Shown piece by piece: positions 1 to 6,840 of a stretch of DNA of 43,064 nt. The number at the start of each line of letters is the position of its first letter. Position 1 is the stretch's first letter. The notes under the pieces were generated by a model. The model was not told the origin of the DNA. It made no database searches and was given only the letters and a program-made list of their open reading frames with translations. The translations under genes were made by a program, and so were the position numbers. Origin of the DNA: Thermithiobacillus tepidarius DSM 3134 (lineage in GTDB: Bacteria > Pseudomonadota > Gammaproteobacteria > Acidithiobacillales > Thermithiobacillaceae). The stretch lies in NCBI RefSeq assembly GCF_000423825.1, contig NZ_KE384096.1:314360-357423 (forward strand), given 5' to 3'.

Positions 1-1258
1 TGCCAGCACGCGCCCGGCGGCGGCGCCGATCGCCGAGGCATCGCCCGCAAAGGACGCAATGAAGGCGCCGGAGCCGACGCTCGGCAACAAAGAAGAGACC
101 ACTATTCGAGTGGACACCCGGCGGCTGGACGAGGTCATGAACCTGGTCGGCGAGCTGGTGCTGGTGCGCAATCGCATCCTGACCCTGGAGGGCAGCAGTG
201 ACGGGGAAGGGCGGGAGGCGGCCGCCGCGCACCTGGATCTGGTGACCTCCAGCTTGCAGGCGGCGGTCATGAAGACCCGCATGCAGCCCATCAAGAAGGT
301 GTTCGGCCGCTTTCCGCGCCTGGTGCGCGATCTGGCCAAGAACCTCGGTAAGGAAATTGAGCTGGTGCTGCAGGGCGAGGATACGGACCTGGACAAGACC
401 TTGGTGGAAGAGCTGGCCGATCCGCTGGTGCACCTGGTGCGCAACGCCGTGGACCACGGCATCGAGACGCCCGAAGAGCGCCTGGCGGCGGGCAAGCCGG
501 CCACGGGGCGGGTACTGCTGTCCGCTCAGCAGGAAGGCGACCACATCCTCATCACCATCTCCGACGACGGCCGCGGCATGAATCCGGAAGTGCTCAAGCG
601 CAAGGCCCTGGAGAAGGGGGTCATCGACGAGGAGACCGCCGCCCGTTTGGATGAGCGCCAAGCCTTCAATCTGATCTTCGCGCCGGGTTTTTCTACCAAG
701 GAGCAGATCTCCGACGTCTCCGGGCGCGGGGTGGGCATGGACGTCGTCAAGACCCACATCACCCGGCTGAACGGCGCTATCGACATCCATTCCCGGCCCC
801 AGCAGGGCAGCACTTTCCTGATCCGCTTGCCCTTGACCTTGGCCATCATTCCCACCCTCATGGTGGGCCTGGGCAACCAGACCTTCGCCCTGCCGCTCAG
901 CCTGGTGCGGGAGATCTTCCATCTGGACATGTCCCAGACCCGCATCGTGAACGGGCAGCAGGTGGCGCTGGTGCGGGAAGAGGTGCTGCCCCTGGGCTAC
1001 CTGGCGCAGTGGCTGCGCCTCGGCTATGGCTCCCAGCGTGAAGGTAAGTCCTACGTGGTGGTCGCCGTGATCGGCGAGCAGCGCATCGGCCTGGTGGTCG
1101 ACTCCCTGTATGGCCAGGAAGAGGTGGTGATCAAGTCTCTGGGCACCATGCTGCAGCACGTCAAGGGTTTTGCCGGGGCCACCATCACCGGCAACGGCCA
1201 CGTCGTATTGATCCTGGACGTGCCCAATCTGCTCAATGCGCACGGACTCATGCACTGA
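1..1258 (+). CDS. cheA: Chemotaxis histidine kinase CheA (5' truncated)
   Basis: Autophosphorylating kinase of the chemotaxis complex, which passes phosphate to CheY and CheB at receptor arrays. The reading frame is open from base 2 to the stop at 1258, so the P1 phosphotransfer and P2 domains lie off the left edge and the Ala/Pro-rich start is linker. Counting from the Met at base 59, the dimerisation helices cover about residues 13-85. The HATPase domain follows with N box HLVRNAVDHGIE (125-136), G1 DDGRGM (169-174), F box FAPGFSTKE (207-215) and G2 GRGVGMD (222-228). The CheW-like P5 domain closes the protein from about 265 (ALPLSLVREIF). cheB starts 22 bases downstream, so this is the same operon. 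The family assignment is certain; only the start is missing. Confidence 0.97.
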   Translation, partial: ASTRPAAAPIAEASPAKDAMKAPEPTLGNKEETTIRVDTRRLDEVMNLVGELVLVRNRILTLEGSSDGEGREAAAAHLDLVTSSLQAAVMKTRMQPIKKVFGRFPRLVRDLAKNLGKEIELVLQGEDTDLDKTLVEELADPLVHLVRNAVDHGIETPEERLAAGKPATGRVLLSAQQEGDHILITISDDGRGMNPEVLKRKALEKGVIDEETAARLDERQAFNLIFAPGFSTKEQISDVSGRGVGMDVVKTHITRLNGAIDIHSRPQQGSTFLIRLPLTLAIIPTLMVGLGNQTFALPLSLVREIFHLDMSQTRIVNGQQVALVREEVLPLGYLAQWLRLGYGSQREGKSYVVVAVIGEQRIGLVVDSLYGQEEVVIKSLGTMLQHVKGFAGATITGNGHVVLILDVPNLLNAHGLMH

Positions 1259-1280
1259 CGATGAGCAAAGGAAGTTCGCA

Positions 1281-2420
1281 ATGCCAGCCCGCGTATTGAT
1301 CGTCGATGACTCCGCCTTCATGCGGCGCGCGCTGCGCGGCATGCTGGAGCACGGCGGCGAGATCCAGGTCGTGGGCTTTGCCGACAACGGGCGGGAAGCC
1401 ATCGAGCAGGTGCTCGCCCTGAAGCCGGACGTGGTGACCATGGATGTGGAAATGCCCGTGCTGGATGGGGTCAGCGCAGTGCGCAGGATCATGGCGCGCT
1501 GTCCGACGCCCATCCTGATGTTTTCCTCCCTGACCGAGGAGGGGGCCACGGCCACCTTGGACGCCCTGGATGCCGGCGCCATCGATTTCCTGCCCAAGCG
1601 GCTGAGCGACTTGGCCAAGGACCGGGCCCAGGTGGAGCGCATCCTGCGCGAGAAGGTGCTGCATGTGGCCTCCGCCGGCCGGCGCATGGGCCTGGAACGC
1701 AAACGGGCCGGCAGCGCGCGCCTGCCGCCCGACAGGCCAAAGCCGGCAGCGGCCGAGCCGGCCAGATCCAGCCTGCCCCGCCCCGCGCTGACCGAAGCGC
1801 CCCGGCCCGCGCCGGCGGCCGCGCACAGGCCTTCCGGGCGGCGCCGCTCGCCTCCGTACCGACTGGTGCTCATCGGTACCTCCACCGGCGGACCGAAGGC
1901 GCTGCAGGAAATCATCAGCCGGCTGCCCGCGAGCTTTCCGTTGCCCATCGTGCTGATTCAGCACATGCCGGCCAATTTCACCAACACTTTCGCCCAGCGG
2001 CTCGACCAGACTTCCGCCTTGCACGTGAAGGAAGCGCAGAGCGGCGATCGCCTGTTGCCAGGGCAGGTGCTCCTCGCGCCGGGCGGCAGGCAGCTGCGCT
2101 TCGAGCGCCGCGGCGACGAGGTCGCCATCCGCGTCGAAGAGGCCACTGCGGAACAGATTTACAAGCCGAGCGTCGATGTCGCTTTCGGCAGCGCGGCTCA
2201 GGTCTTCGGCGCCAGCGTGCTGGCCGTGGTGCTGACCGGGATGGGCGCGGATGGCCGTGAGGGCGCGCGCGCCTTGGTGGCCGACGGTGCGACCGTATGG
2301 GCCCAGGACGAGGAAAGCTGCGTGATCTACGGCATGCCCAAGGCCGTGGTGGACGCCGGTCTCAGCGAGCGGGTGGTATCGCTGACCGAGTTGCCCGACT
2401 TGCTGCAGGAGGAGGTCTGA
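1281..2420 (+). CDS. cheB: Chemotaxis protein-glutamate methylesterase/deamidase CheB
   Basis: Removes methyl groups from receptor glutamates during adaptation and is switched on by CheA phosphorylation. The 379-residue protein has a receiver domain (acidic pair D9 D10, phospho-acceptor D55 in TMDVEMP). A long Pro/Ala/Arg-rich linker covers about residues 135-190. The C-terminal esterase domain has the catalytic Ser in GTSTGGP, His in QHMP and Asp in GMGADG. The ATG at 1281 is chosen because an AAAGGAAG ribosome-binding site lies just upstream at 1267-1273 and the protein then begins with the typical receiver strand MPARVLIVDD. An upstream in-frame start at 1236 would overlap cheA and add unrelated residues. 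The stator genes follow after 3 bases. Confidence 0.96.
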   Translation: MPARVLIVDDSAFMRRALRGMLEHGGEIQVVGFADNGREAIEQVLALKPDVVTMDVEMPVLDGVSAVRRIMARCPTPILMFSSLTEEGATATLDALDAGAIDFLPKRLSDLAKDRAQVERILREKVLHVASAGRRMGLERKRAGSARLPPDRPKPAAAEPARSSLPRPALTEAPRPAPAAAHRPSGRRRSPPYRLVLIGTSTGGPKALQEIISRLPASFPLPIVLIQHMPANFTNTFAQRLDQTSALHVKEAQSGDRLLPGQVLLAPGGRQLRFERRGDEVAIRVEEATAEQIYKPSVDVAFGSAAQVFGASVLAVVLTGMGADGREGARALVADGATVWAQDEESCVIYGMPKAVVDAGLSERVVSLTELPDLLQEEV

Positions 2421-2423
2421 CGC

Positions 2424-3164
2424 ATGGATATCCTGAGCATCCTGGGCATTCTGGTGGCCATCGGCGCCATCCTGGGCGGCCAGCACCTGGAAGGCGGCCA
2501 CGTGGGCTCCATCCTGCAGTTGACCGCCTTCATCATCGTCATCGGCGGCACCATCGGCGCCTGCATGCTGCAGTTTTCCCTGCCGGTCTTCGTCAAGGCG
2601 CTGAAGATGACCGCCTGGGTCTTCAAGCCGCCGCACCATTCGCCTGAAGAGGTGATACAGCAGGTGGTGGAGTGGAGCAACACGGCGCGCAAGGGCGGGC
2701 TCCTGGCCTTGGAGCCCATAGTGGAAAATGTGGAGGACGCTTTCGTCAAGAAGGGCCTGCAGATGCTGGTGGACGGCGCGGAGCCGGACAAGCTGAAGGC
2801 GGTGCTGGAAGTGGAGATGGAAGCCAAGGAGCACATGGACAACCAGGCGGCCAAGGTTTTCGAATCGGCCGGCGGCTACGCCCCCACGGTGGGCATCCTC
2901 GGCGCCGTGCTCGGCTTGATTCACGTCATGGAAAACCTGGCCGATCCCTCCAAGCTGGGAGGCGGCATCGCCGTGGCATTCGTGGCCACCGTCTACGGCG
3001 TCGGCGCGGCCAATCTCTTTTTCCTGCCCATCGCCAACAAGCTGAAGGCCATCATCCATCATCAGACCGTGCTCAAGGAGATGTTCATCCAGGGATTGAT
3101 TTCCATTGCCGAGGGCGAAAATCCCCGGCTGATCGAATCCAAGCTGCAGAGCTACATCCCGTAG
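2424..3164 (+). CDS. motC: Flagellar motor stator protein, MotA family (MotC-type)
   Basis: Ion-channel subunit of the flagellar stator, forming the torque unit with the MotB-type protein encoded next. The 246 residues show two N-terminal membrane segments (about 3-22 and 30-52), a long charged cytoplasmic loop carrying the torque region (about 70-150), and two more membrane segments. These two are around PTVGILGAVLGLIH and AVAFVATVYGVGAANLFFLP. The position directly after cheB, before a MotB homologue and cheW, matches the motC/motD pair of the Pseudomonas-type chemotaxis operon rather than the separate motAB locus. The symbol rests on that synteny; plain motA would also be defensible. Confidence 0.9.
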   Translation: MDILSILGILVAIGAILGGQHLEGGHVGSILQLTAFIIVIGGTIGACMLQFSLPVFVKALKMTAWVFKPPHHSPEEVIQQVVEWSNTARKGGLLALEPIVENVEDAFVKKGLQMLVDGAEPDKLKAVLEVEMEAKEHMDNQAAKVFESAGGYAPTVGILGAVLGLIHVMENLADPSKLGGGIAVAFVATVYGVGAANLFFLPIANKLKAIIHHQTVLKEMFIQGLISIAEGENPRLIESKLQSYIP

Positions 3165-3179
3165 CCGGGTGCGAAGCCG

Positions 3180-3986
3180 ATGGCGCGCAAGAAAAAGCAC
3201 GAAGAGCATGAAAATCACGAGCGCTGGCTGGTGTCCTACGCGGACTTCATCACCTTGCTCTTCGCCTTTTTTGTGGTGATGTACGCGCTGTCCTCCATCA
3301 ACGAGGGCAAATACCGCATCTTGAGCGAGTCGCTGGTGGCCGCCTTCAAGGAAAGCCCGCGCTCGATCCAGCCGATCCAGGTGGGGCCGCAGTCTCCCAA
3401 CGGAAAGACGCCCACCCCGCAGGGCTCTCTGACCTCGCAGACGCCCATCAACGTGGGCACGCCGGTCAAGGCCGATGCCAGCGGCATCATGGATCGCATC
3501 GCCCAGGAAATGCAAAAGGCGCTGGGAGAGCTGATCAAAACCGGCAAGGTGCGCATCACCCGCAGCGCTCGCGGCATCGTGGTGGACATCAATGCCAATT
3601 TTCTCTTTGCCTCCGGCCGCGCGGCGCTGACGCCCGATGCCCTGCCGCTGCTCAACAAGGTGGCGGAGATCCTGGCGACCTTTCCCAATGAAATCCAGGT
3701 GGAGGGCTTTACCGACAACCAGCCCATTCACACGGTCGAGTTCCCGTCCAACTGGGAGCTGAGCGCCGCCCGCGCGAGCACGGTGATCCGCCTGCTGGCC
3801 AGCCAGGGTGTCGAACCAGGCCGCATGGTGGCCGCCGGCTATGGGGAATACCACCCCGTGGCGCCCAACGACAGCGAGCTCAATCGGGCCAAGAACCGCC
3901 GGGTCAGCATCGTCATCCTGGCCCCGAACAAGCGCAGCAAGATCGGCGGCACGCCCCTGATCGAACTGCCGGACAAGGCCATTTGA
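3180..3986 (+). CDS. motD: Flagellar motor stator protein, MotB family (MotD-type)
   Basis: Peptidoglycan-anchoring stator subunit. The 268-residue protein has a basic cytoplasmic N terminus (MARKKKHEEHENHERW) and a single membrane helix that includes the ion-binding aspartate D22 in SYADFITLLFAF. A flexible periplasmic linker follows (about 60-100). The C-terminal OmpA-type domain binds peptidoglycan and has the signature VEGFTDNQPI and the later NRRVSIVIL strand. The start follows the motA-type stop by 15 bases. It is probably co-translated with its partner. The sequence does not settle whether the stator uses protons or sodium. Confidence 0.91.
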   Translation: MARKKKHEEHENHERWLVSYADFITLLFAFFVVMYALSSINEGKYRILSESLVAAFKESPRSIQPIQVGPQSPNGKTPTPQGSLTSQTPINVGTPVKADASGIMDRIAQEMQKALGELIKTGKVRITRSARGIVVDINANFLFASGRAALTPDALPLLNKVAEILATFPNEIQVEGFTDNQPIHTVEFPSNWELSAARASTVIRLLASQGVEPGRMVAAGYGEYHPVAPNDSELNRAKNRRVSIVILAPNKRSKIGGTPLIELPDKAI

Positions 3987-4032
3987 AGTACTCCCGGGAA
4001 CGGGCGTGCGAGTGAAATCACAAGGAGGTTCC

Positions 4033-4485
4033 GTGGAACAGACAGCCAAGGTCCAGACCCAGGGCGTGACCCAATGGGCGACATTCCAGCTCGATCAGGA
4101 GAAGTACGGCGTGAACGTCCTGCAGGTGCAGGAGATCATCCGCATGACCGAGATCACCCCCGTGCCCGGCGCCCCCGGCTACGTGCTGGGCGTCATCAAC
4201 CTGCGCGGCAACGTGGTGCCGATCATCAGCACACGCGAGCGCTTCAATCTGCCGGCTGCGGAGCCCACCCCGGAGACCCGCATCATCCTGGTGGACCTGG
4301 AAAAGCAGGTGGTCGGCATCGTGGTGGACAGCGTGGCCGAAGTGGTCAACCTGGAAGCCGGCGAGATCGAGAAGGCGCCCAGCATGGACAAGGACGAGTG
4401 GGTGCAGTTCATCCACGGCGTGGCGCGCCGGCAGAGCGATCTGCTGATTCTGCTCGACTTGGGCAAGCTGCTGTCGGAAGACTAG
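4033..4485 (+). CDS. cheW: Chemotaxis coupling protein CheW
   Basis: Adaptor linking CheA to chemoreceptors. The 150-residue protein is a single CheW beta-barrel with the family landmarks TFQLDQEKYGVNVLQVQEI, GVINLRGNVVPIIS and GIVVDSVAEVV. The GTG at 4033 is preferred over the in-frame ATG at 4006 because a strong AAGGAGG at 4022-4028 sits 4 bases before it and the extra nine residues are not CheW-like. In the Pseudomonas-type cluster a ParA-like localisation gene (parC) usually sits between motD and cheW, and often a second CheW-domain gene. Neither is present here, and only about 46 bases separate motD from cheW. Confidence 0.95.
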   Translation: MEQTAKVQTQGVTQWATFQLDQEKYGVNVLQVQEIIRMTEITPVPGAPGYVLGVINLRGNVVPIISTRERFNLPAAEPTPETRIILVDLEKQVVGIVVDSVAEVVNLEAGEIEKAPSMDKDEWVQFIHGVARRQSDLLILLDLGKLLSED

Positions 4486-4522
4486 GCGGCGGATGGCGTT
4501 TTCCTCGTCGGGAGTTCATGCC

Positions 4523-4723
4523 ATGACCGAGATCAAGCCCGTAGCGCCCGTGGATGCCGCGGCCGCGCTGGCCGCAAGCCGGGAACGCCGGGAGGCCGAG
4601 CGCCGCGCCCGGCGCGACAGGAAAAAGGCGCCGGGCGCTGCCGCTATTGATGCCTCCACGGAAAATTCCGACAATAGCAACGCTGAACGGCCTGCTTCGC
4701 CAGGCATCGACGATTACGCCTGA
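4523..4723 (+). CDS. Small charged protein of unknown function in the chemotaxis operon
   Basis: Encodes 66 residues with no recognised domain. The middle is a dense Arg/Glu/Ala stretch (RERREAERRARRDRKK) that should be helical and highly basic. The rest is Ala/Ser/Asn-rich and probably disordered, ending in IDDYA. The ATG at 4523 follows a GGGAG at 4510-4514. It lies 37 bases after cheW and 9 bases before the DUF2802 gene, on the same strand, so it is probably co-transcribed and translated. Its composition differs from the hydrophobic neighbours. A functional link to chemoreceptor arrays or flagellar export is only suggested by position. Confidence 0.6.
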   Translation: MTEIKPVAPVDAAAALAASRERREAERRARRDRKKAPGAAAIDASTENSDNSNAERPASPGIDDYA

Positions 4724-4732
4724 GGAAAGAGA

Positions 4733-5128
4733 GTGCCCTGGTTGACGGTTCCGCCGCTGCTCATCTACTTGCTGCTGGGTTTGGTCCTGGTGATTATCAT
4801 CGCCCAGTTCCTAATCCTGCGCGGCCAGTCGCGGGCGGGCGACATGCTCAAGGCGCGCATGCGCGAGGTGCGCGACCTGGAGGCCGCGCTGCTGGAAACC
4901 CAGAGCCTCCTGGCGCAAGTCCGGGAAGAGGTCCATGACCTGCAGCAGCGTCTCACCCGGCCCCTGTCGGCTGCCGCCGCTCCCCTGCCGCAGCAGCCCT
5001 ACGCCCGCGCCATCGAGCTGATCCGCCAGGGCTACGGCCCCGAGGCCTTGATGGAGGCCTGCGAACTCAGCCGCGGAGAGGCGGAGCTGCTGCTGACCAT
5101 GCACCGTCCCCCCGCTCCCGCACCTTGA
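4733..5128 (+). CDS. DUF2802 family single-pass membrane protein
   Basis: The 131-residue protein has one N-terminal membrane helix (about residues 6-27, LLIYLLLGLVLVIIIAQF). A heptad-rich coiled coil follows (about 38-75). The conserved C-terminal motif (AIELIRQGYGPEALMEACELS) reads like a small helix-turn-helix and is typical of the DUF2802 proteins that follow cheW in many gammaproteobacterial flagellar clusters. The start is GTG at 4733 preceded by AGGAAAGA. Its stop overlaps the TTG start of the next gene (TTGA at 5125-5128), implying translational coupling. The role is unknown; location implies a flagellar or chemotaxis accessory. Confidence 0.8.
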   Translation: MPWLTVPPLLIYLLLGLVLVIIIAQFLILRGQSRAGDMLKARMREVRDLEAALLETQSLLAQVREEVHDLQQRLTRPLSAAAAPLPQQPYARAIELIRQGYGPEALMEACELSRGEAELLLTMHRPPAPAP

Positions 5129-6261
5129 AGCTTCCCGATCTCCTGGCCCAACTGCTGCTGAATCGGGGAGACGCGCTTTCCCCCACCCAGGTGCTGCCGC
5201 CGCCGGAAGAGACCTTGCCCTATGCGCCCGGGCAACGGCTGCCGGCCCAGGTGCTGGCACCGGTCGCGCCGGATCGTTTCCTGGTGGCGGTGGGCGCGCG
5301 GCGCTATGAGATGCCGCTGCCTGGCGGCCTGCGTGCGGGCGACAAGCTGGAGCTCGTCTATCTGGGCAGCGGCCAAGGCGGTCCCCGCTTTCTGCTGGCC
5401 AAGCCGGCAGCCAGCGGCCATGAAGCCGTGGCGCTGAGCGGCGATGGCAAGTTCATCAGCGCCCTGCGGCAGGCGACCCAGCCGCCGGCTGCCGATGCGC
5501 CGTCCATGGAACCCGCCTCGGTGCGCTCAGTCCCGCTGTTGAGTGCCGGCGAATTGCCCCCGGCCGTGCGCTTGGCCCAAGTTCTGACCCAGGCCATTGA
5601 GCAGAGCGGCTTGTTCTATGAAAGCCACGTGGCCGGCTGGGCTGCGGGGGAGCGTCCGCTGGCCAGCCTGCTGCAGGAGCCGCAGGGGCGCTCGTCGCCG
5701 CTGCTCCAGGCTCCCGCCGATCATTCGTCCGAGTCCCGCCGTCCGGGCGAACAGGGGCGGGCGGATTCCGCCGCCGGTGCGCACCCGGCGGCGCGAGACA
5801 GGGCAGGAACAGGCGCCGTGGCGAGCCAGCTGGAGCACGACGTGCGCCGCGCCTACCAGGAGCCCCCGCCGGCGGATGCGGCGGAGCCGGCATCCTTGCA
5901 GATCCGCCATGCCGATCTCGTGCAGCAGCAGCTGCACAGCCTGGAAAGCCGCCAAGTGAACTGGGCGGGGCAGATCTGGCCGGGCCAGCACTTGGAGTGG
6001 CAGATCGAGGAGCGCCCTGCCGCGGCGCCGGGCGGGGTGGAGGGACGGGTCTGGTTCACCACGCTCAAGCTGGAGCTGCCTGGGCTGGGACGGATTTCCG
6101 TCCAAATCCAGCTGCTGGACCGCCAGGTCCAGCTGCGCATCCAGGCGGCGGAGGCGGCGTTGCCCCGGCTGCGGGCCGATGAATCGCTGCGCGACGGCCT
6201 GCGGAATGCGGGTCTGGCGCTGCAAGGCATGGTGTTGGATGTCGCCGACGGATCGCGATAA
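5125..6261 (+). CDS. FliK C-terminal-domain (flagellar hook-length control-like) protein
   Basis: The 378-residue protein has a variable Ala/Pro/Gln-rich N-terminal two thirds. Its C-terminal domain of about 80 residues (about 300-375) resembles the FliK hook-length control domain, with beta strands like TLKLELPGLGRISVQIQLLD and the tail LRDGLRNAGLALQGMVLDV. FliK measures hook length and switches the export gate by contacting FlhB. The next gene is a free-standing FlhB C-domain, which strengthens the assignment. The TTG start overlaps the previous stop, and the 3' end overlaps the next gene by 23 bases. Canonical fliK normally lies in the fliEFGHIJ region, so this is more likely a second, accessory FliK-like protein. 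Confidence 0.72.
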   Translation: MKLPDLLAQLLLNRGDALSPTQVLPPPEETLPYAPGQRLPAQVLAPVAPDRFLVAVGARRYEMPLPGGLRAGDKLELVYLGSGQGGPRFLLAKPAASGHEAVALSGDGKFISALRQATQPPAADAPSMEPASVRSVPLLSAGELPPAVRLAQVLTQAIEQSGLFYESHVAGWAAGERPLASLLQEPQGRSSPLLQAPADHSSESRRPGEQGRADSAAGAHPAARDRAGTGAVASQLEHDVRRAYQEPPPADAAEPASLQIRHADLVQQQLHSLESRQVNWAGQIWPGQHLEWQIEERPAAAPGGVEGRVWFTTLKLELPGLGRISVQIQLLDRQVQLRIQAAEAALPRLRADESLRDGLRNAGLALQGMVLDVADGSR

Positions 6262-6550
6262 GCCGGCCGGCGCGGTCGCCCTGAGCTACCGCGAGGGACA
6301 GGCCGCGCCGCGGGTGGTGGCCAAGGGGCGCGGCCTGGTGGCCGAGCACATCATCGCCCGAGCCCGGGAAGCCGGGGTATATATCCACGAATCGCCGGCG
6401 CTGGTCGGCCTGTTGTTGCAACTCGATCTGGATCAGGAAATTCCGCCGGAGCTCTATCGGGCCGTGGCCGAGGTGCTGGCCTGGATCTATCAGCTGGAGC
6501 AGGGCTTGGCGGTGGATGAAGAGGGGACGGGCCCGGCGCCTGCCGTTTGA
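6239..6550 (+). CDS. Stand-alone FlhB C-terminal domain protein (FlhX-like)
   Basis: The 103-residue protein corresponds to the cytoplasmic C-domain of the flagellar type III export switch FlhB/EscU. It carries the family run VALSYREGQAAPRVVAKGRG, then LVAEHIIARAREAGVYIHES, and DQEIPPELYRAVAEVLAWIY. It begins just after the point where FlhB has its NPTH autocleavage motif and has no membrane part and no NPTH. Proteins of this kind can mimic the cleaved C-fragment of FlhB. The ATG at 6239 is chosen because the protein then starts right before the domain; an in-frame ATG at 6179 adds residues from the fliK-like frame. It is the last gene of the operon. Confidence 0.85.
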   Translation: MSPTDRDKPAGAVALSYREGQAAPRVVAKGRGLVAEHIIARAREAGVYIHESPALVGLLLQLDLDQEIPPELYRAVAEVLAWIYQLEQGLAVDEEGTGPAPAV

Positions 6551-6553
6551 TGC

Positions 6554-6586
6554 GGCTGCGCACGGCTTTCCGGCCGCAGCGCAGCC
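6554..6586 (+). terminator. Possible terminator hairpin after the flagellar operon
   Basis: An 8-bp inverted repeat (GGCTGCGC at 6554-6561 against GCGCAGCC at 6579-6586) encloses a smaller CGG-CTTT-CCG hairpin and starts 3 bases after the flhX-like stop. There is no U tract after it, so if it ends transcripts it would need Rho or act as an RNA-stabilising 3' end. Confidence 0.3.
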
Positions 6587-6615
6587 TGCGTCGATCCGCG
6601 GCGTTTTATTGCCCA

Positions 6616-6644
6616 TTGACGCTCGCGGCCAATCAGCCCACAAT
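6616..6644 (+). promoter_or_regulatory. Sigma-70-like promoter facing right
   Basis: TTGACG at 6616-6621 and CACAAT at 6639-6644 are separated by 17 bases, so transcription would start near 6651. The transcript would meet the 15-bp terminator stem at 6676-6710 after about 25 bases. It either gives a very short RNA or reads on through the antisense of tRNA-Leu into rnr. Confidence 0.45.
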
Positions 6645-6675
6645 GTGCGGCATGCACAGGCTGACCGAACAACAG

Positions 6676-6710
6676 AAAAGCGGGTTATGGAAGGACCATA
6701 ACCCGCTTTT
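6676..6710 (-). terminator. Intrinsic terminator of tRNA-Leu (perfect 15-bp stem, symmetrical)
   Basis: The arms 6676-6690 and 6696-6710 are perfect reverse complements around a 5-base loop (AAGGA on the plus strand). Each arm begins with AAAA or ends with TTTT, so the hairpin followed by U residues works in both directions. It starts 5 bases beyond the 3' end of the minus-strand tRNA-Leu, which makes it the tRNA terminator. It would also stop rightward transcripts from the 6616 promoter. Confidence 0.85.
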
Positions 6711-6715
6711 GAATT

Positions 6716-6801
6716 TGGTACCGAGGACTGGACTCGAACCAGCACGGGAATTACCCACTAGTACCTGAAACTAGCGCGTCTACCAATTCCGCCACCTCGG
6801 C
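6716..6801 (-). tRNA. tRNA-Leu (anticodon CAG)
   Basis: The minus strand reads a complete class II tRNA. The acceptor arm GCCGAGG pairs with CCTCGGT (a G-U pair at position 1-72). The D arm contains GGTAGACGC. The anticodon loop TTCAGGT gives CAG, read against CUG codons. A long variable arm (TGGGTAATTCCCG) is followed by the T loop GGTTCGAGTCC, the discriminator A and an encoded CCA end at 6716-6718. The long variable arm and CAG anticodon identify leucine. It is transcribed away from rnr from its own promoter at 6811-6840. Confidence 0.96.
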
Positions 6802-6810
6802 ATGAATGAA

Positions 6811-6840
6811 TTTATACACGGAACAGGAGCCGGTTGTCAA
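6811..6840 (-). promoter_or_regulatory. tRNA-Leu promoter overlapping the rnr start codon
   Basis: On the minus strand a perfect TTGACA (plus-strand 6835-6840) and TATAAA (plus-strand 6811-6816) are separated by 18 bases. The -10 box lies 9 bases from the mature tRNA 5' end. The -35 element includes the first base of the rnr ATG, and the spacer covers the rnr Shine-Dalgarno sequence. Confidence 0.85.

Noticed and set aside
1248-4049. 933-codon open frame on the minus strand opposite cheB-motC-motD
   Set aside because: It mirrors well-identified genes on the other strand, its translation is His/Gln/Arg/Gly-rich low-complexity with no domain, and such frames are expected from high GC at third codon positions.
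6716-6801. tRNA-Leu as an integration attachment site
   Set aside because: No partial duplicate of the tRNA 3' end and no integrase gene occur in the window; the flanking genes are core genes.
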